DNA from: Acidobacteriota bacterium
GTDB lineage: Bacteria > Acidobacteriota > UBA6911 > JACQSX01
Length of the DNA: 17,781 nt
NCBI GenBank assembly: GCA_016199665.1
Contig: JACQGG010000241.1
Location: forward strand, 1 to 17,781
Direction of reading: 5' to 3'
The first letter of the stretch is position 1; each line of letters opens with the position of its first letter. Made by a program: the position numbers and the translations under genes. Under the pieces are notes generated by a model. It saw nothing but the letters and a program-made list of their open reading frames with translations. It had not been told where the DNA came from and made no database searches. Positions 16,342 through 17,781 of this stretch are shown in pieces.

Positions 16342-16376
16342 ACGTATATAATACGTGTTGCCGGCCACCGCGTCAA
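16342..16376 (-). promoter_or_regulatory. Toxin-antitoxin promoter with overlapping operator palindrome
   Basis: The minus strand has TTGACG (16376-16371), a 17-base spacer and TATTAT (16353-16348). Six bases later comes the antitoxin ATG, so +1 falls at the A of ATG if initiation is 7 bases past the -10. ACGTAT-ATA-ATACGT (16342-16356) is a perfect palindrome covering the -10 and the start region, an ideal autoregulatory operator. Confidence 0.7.
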
Positions 16377-16416
16377 GGCACCTTTGACGATGCTGACCAT
16401 GCGAAGACCTCGCCTC

Positions 16417-17781
16417 TTAAAATTGCAACATGTGGGTATACTTGACGATAAGCGCTCTGGAAATATCCTGGCCCGATTTCACCAGACGATCTTCCGTCAA
16501 GACCACGGTGATGTTGCTCAGAGGTCGATGTTCCAGATTGAAGCGCAGGTTCGTCAGCGTTTTATTGGTGGAGGTATTGTATTGGATAAACGCATCCACA
16601 AACATTCGTGGATTGAACGAATAATTGAATCGAATTCCGTAGAGGTCGGCGCGGAACCTGCCCCCTTTGACGTCCACCCGATTATGTTGATAGCTGATCT
16701 GGGTCGACAAACGGGGCTTGACCAAAAGCACTCCTGAAAAGGACGTACTGGTTCTTCTCCCATCGTAAAAGTCTCCCAGGGTCAACCTCGTTGAAGTGGA
16801 AAACAGCCGTGTGTTATCCGAGCTATATTCCAGGTTGTAATCGCGAAAGAAATAATCTCCAGCATCGATAATCACATCTTTTCGGATTTCAAAAGGAACC
16901 TGCAACCGCTCAAACTGTGGCCTATAGCTCAGTTCAAACCGACTTCCATCGTTGAAACGAAGTTCAATTCCAGGCTGACTGATTTTGGTTAGCGTTGCAT
17001 TGTGGCGGTCCGTAAAGTACTTGAGGGACAGTTGCGGATGAATTTCCCGTATGCGCCCACGACCCTGGGGGCGAGGACGCAAGCCGGCGTCGAACTGGTA
17101 GTGTCGCACCCCCGTTCGAGGCACGAATCCGACTTCAGGATTAAAGTTTTCACCGATATCAGCAAAAAACATCTCCGTATACCAGAAACCATTGTCCCAT
17201 TTGCTCGAAAGTTTGCTGATAAGATCATTCCCGGGTTTTCCAGGACTCTCTGTTGCCGCCAGATAAGAGTTGATCATGAGCTTCTGGGAAATATAGAGGT
17301 TGGCGTCAATCCCGTAGGTGCGGTTGAAATCCCCGTTTTTTCCTCCTTGCCGGTTGATGAAAATCGCGCCGACATCGGACTGGCCCAGGAAATTTCGCCG
17401 CACGCGCAAAACGGTAAAGTTGTTGGAGGGACTGCCCTCGGCTTTCTCTTGCTGAATATCGAGCAGTCCAATGGAATAGGCGCCCGTTCGTCCCGAAAGC
17501 CGCACACCTCCGAACAGGGGCAGCGGAGCACCGGCGGACGAAAGTCCGATGCGCCGGCTGTAAAACAATTGGGTATCTTGCACGGTCCGTATTCCCGGGG
17601 TGTCGAGGATATCGCCAAAATCAAACAAACCGGTGTTTTCCAAGAAAAAGTCCCGCTTTTCCGGGAAGAACAAGTTGAACCGGGTTAGATTAATCTGTTG
17701 GGTATCCACTTCAACATGCGAGAAATCCGTATTGTAAGTCAAATCGAGAGTCAGCCCCTGGGTAACCCTCTTCTTGAAATC
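16417..17781 (-). CDS. DUF5916-type outer-membrane beta-barrel protein, 5' end outside the window
   Basis: The C-terminal 454 residues of a large protein; the frame is open to the right edge and starts beyond it. The opening DFKKRVTQGLTLDLTYNTDF, then LTRFNLFFPEKRDFFLENTG with LFDFG, is the hallmark of DUF5916 proteins, which usually carry an N-terminal CBM9-like domain and this C-terminal barrel. The remainder is alternating beta strands rich in Tyr, Phe and Arg (for example FELSYRPQFERL, STQISYQHNRVD). It ends in VKYTHMLQF, a terminal Phe typical of barrels inserted by BamA. So it is an outer-membrane protein, of unknown substrate. Such proteins are frequent in Bacteroidota, Gemmatimonadota and Acidobacteriota. 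Confidence 0.88.
   Translation of the reverse strand, partial: DFKKRVTQGLTLDLTYNTDFSHVEVDTQQINLTRFNLFFPEKRDFFLENTGLFDFGDILDTPGIRTVQDTQLFYSRRIGLSSAGAPLPLFGGVRLSGRTGAYSIGLLDIQQEKAEGSPSNNFTVLRVRRNFLGQSDVGAIFINRQGGKNGDFNRTYGIDANLYISQKLMINSYLAATESPGKPGNDLISKLSSKWDNGFWYTEMFFADIGENFNPEVGFVPRTGVRHYQFDAGLRPRPQGRGRIREIHPQLSLKYFTDRHNATLTKISQPGIELRFNDGSRFELSYRPQFERLQVPFEIRKDVIIDAGDYFFRDYNLEYSSDNTRLFSTSTRLTLGDFYDGRRTSTSFSGVLLVKPRLSTQISYQHNRVDVKGGRFRADLYGIRFNYSFNPRMFVDAFIQYNTSTNKTLTNLRFNLEHRPLSNITVVLTEDRLVKSGQDISRALIVKYTHMLQF

Overview
The window reads as about 17.8 kb of chromosome from a moderately GC-rich, Gram-negative bacterium. An outer-membrane beta-barrel of the DUF5916 type, a CsgG-family secreted protein, short lysine-rich peptides and abundant simple intergenic repeats together suggest Acidobacteriota. 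That assignment is inference from gene style, not from a marker gene. I see no rRNA, tRNA, CRISPR array, transposase or prophage genes.

Layout. Bases 1-351 hold a mosaic tandem repeat (10-mer plus 7-mer units) that ends in inverted copies. An ABC transporter ATPase (390-1124, +) has no permease beside it, and its C-terminus runs into an 18-unit GAARGCN heptamer array (1074-1199). A 938-residue cytoplasmic hybrid histidine kinase (1211-4027, -) is bracketed by that array and by a second, inverted heptamer array (4279-4327). Then, all on the minus strand, come a basic coiled-coil small protein, a zinc-ribbon microprotein and a class III aminotransferase; the last two are joined by a TGATG overlap. 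Upstream of these lie an excisionase-type helix-turn-helix protein and a 22-residue Lys/Ala/Pro peptide (6852-6920, -) with its own promoter, Shine-Dalgarno and hairpin.

The plus strand then carries an M20 dipeptidase (7342-8712), two intergenic inverted-repeat elements, and a CsgG-family protein with an FlgT-like C-terminal domain (9048-10004). Convergent to it is a glyoxylate-shunt operon on the minus strand: malate synthase aceB (12021-14126) and isocitrate lyase aceA (10219-12024), overlapping by ATGA. Divergent from aceB is a doxX-iclR pair (14613-15783, +). The 486-bp region between the two operons contains three related 16-bp partial dyads, two of them spaced exactly 20 bp apart. They are the most attractive candidate operators for the adjacent IclR-family regulator and suggest local control of the glyoxylate shunt, by analogy with E. 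coli IclR/aceBAK but with a different site sequence.

The right end holds a MazE/MazF-like toxin-antitoxin pair (15795-16341, -). Its antitoxin promoter is near consensus, overlaps a perfect palindrome, and is placed so that transcription should begin on the A of the ATG (leaderless mRNA). The window ends inside a DUF5916 outer-membrane protein (16417 to beyond 17781, -).
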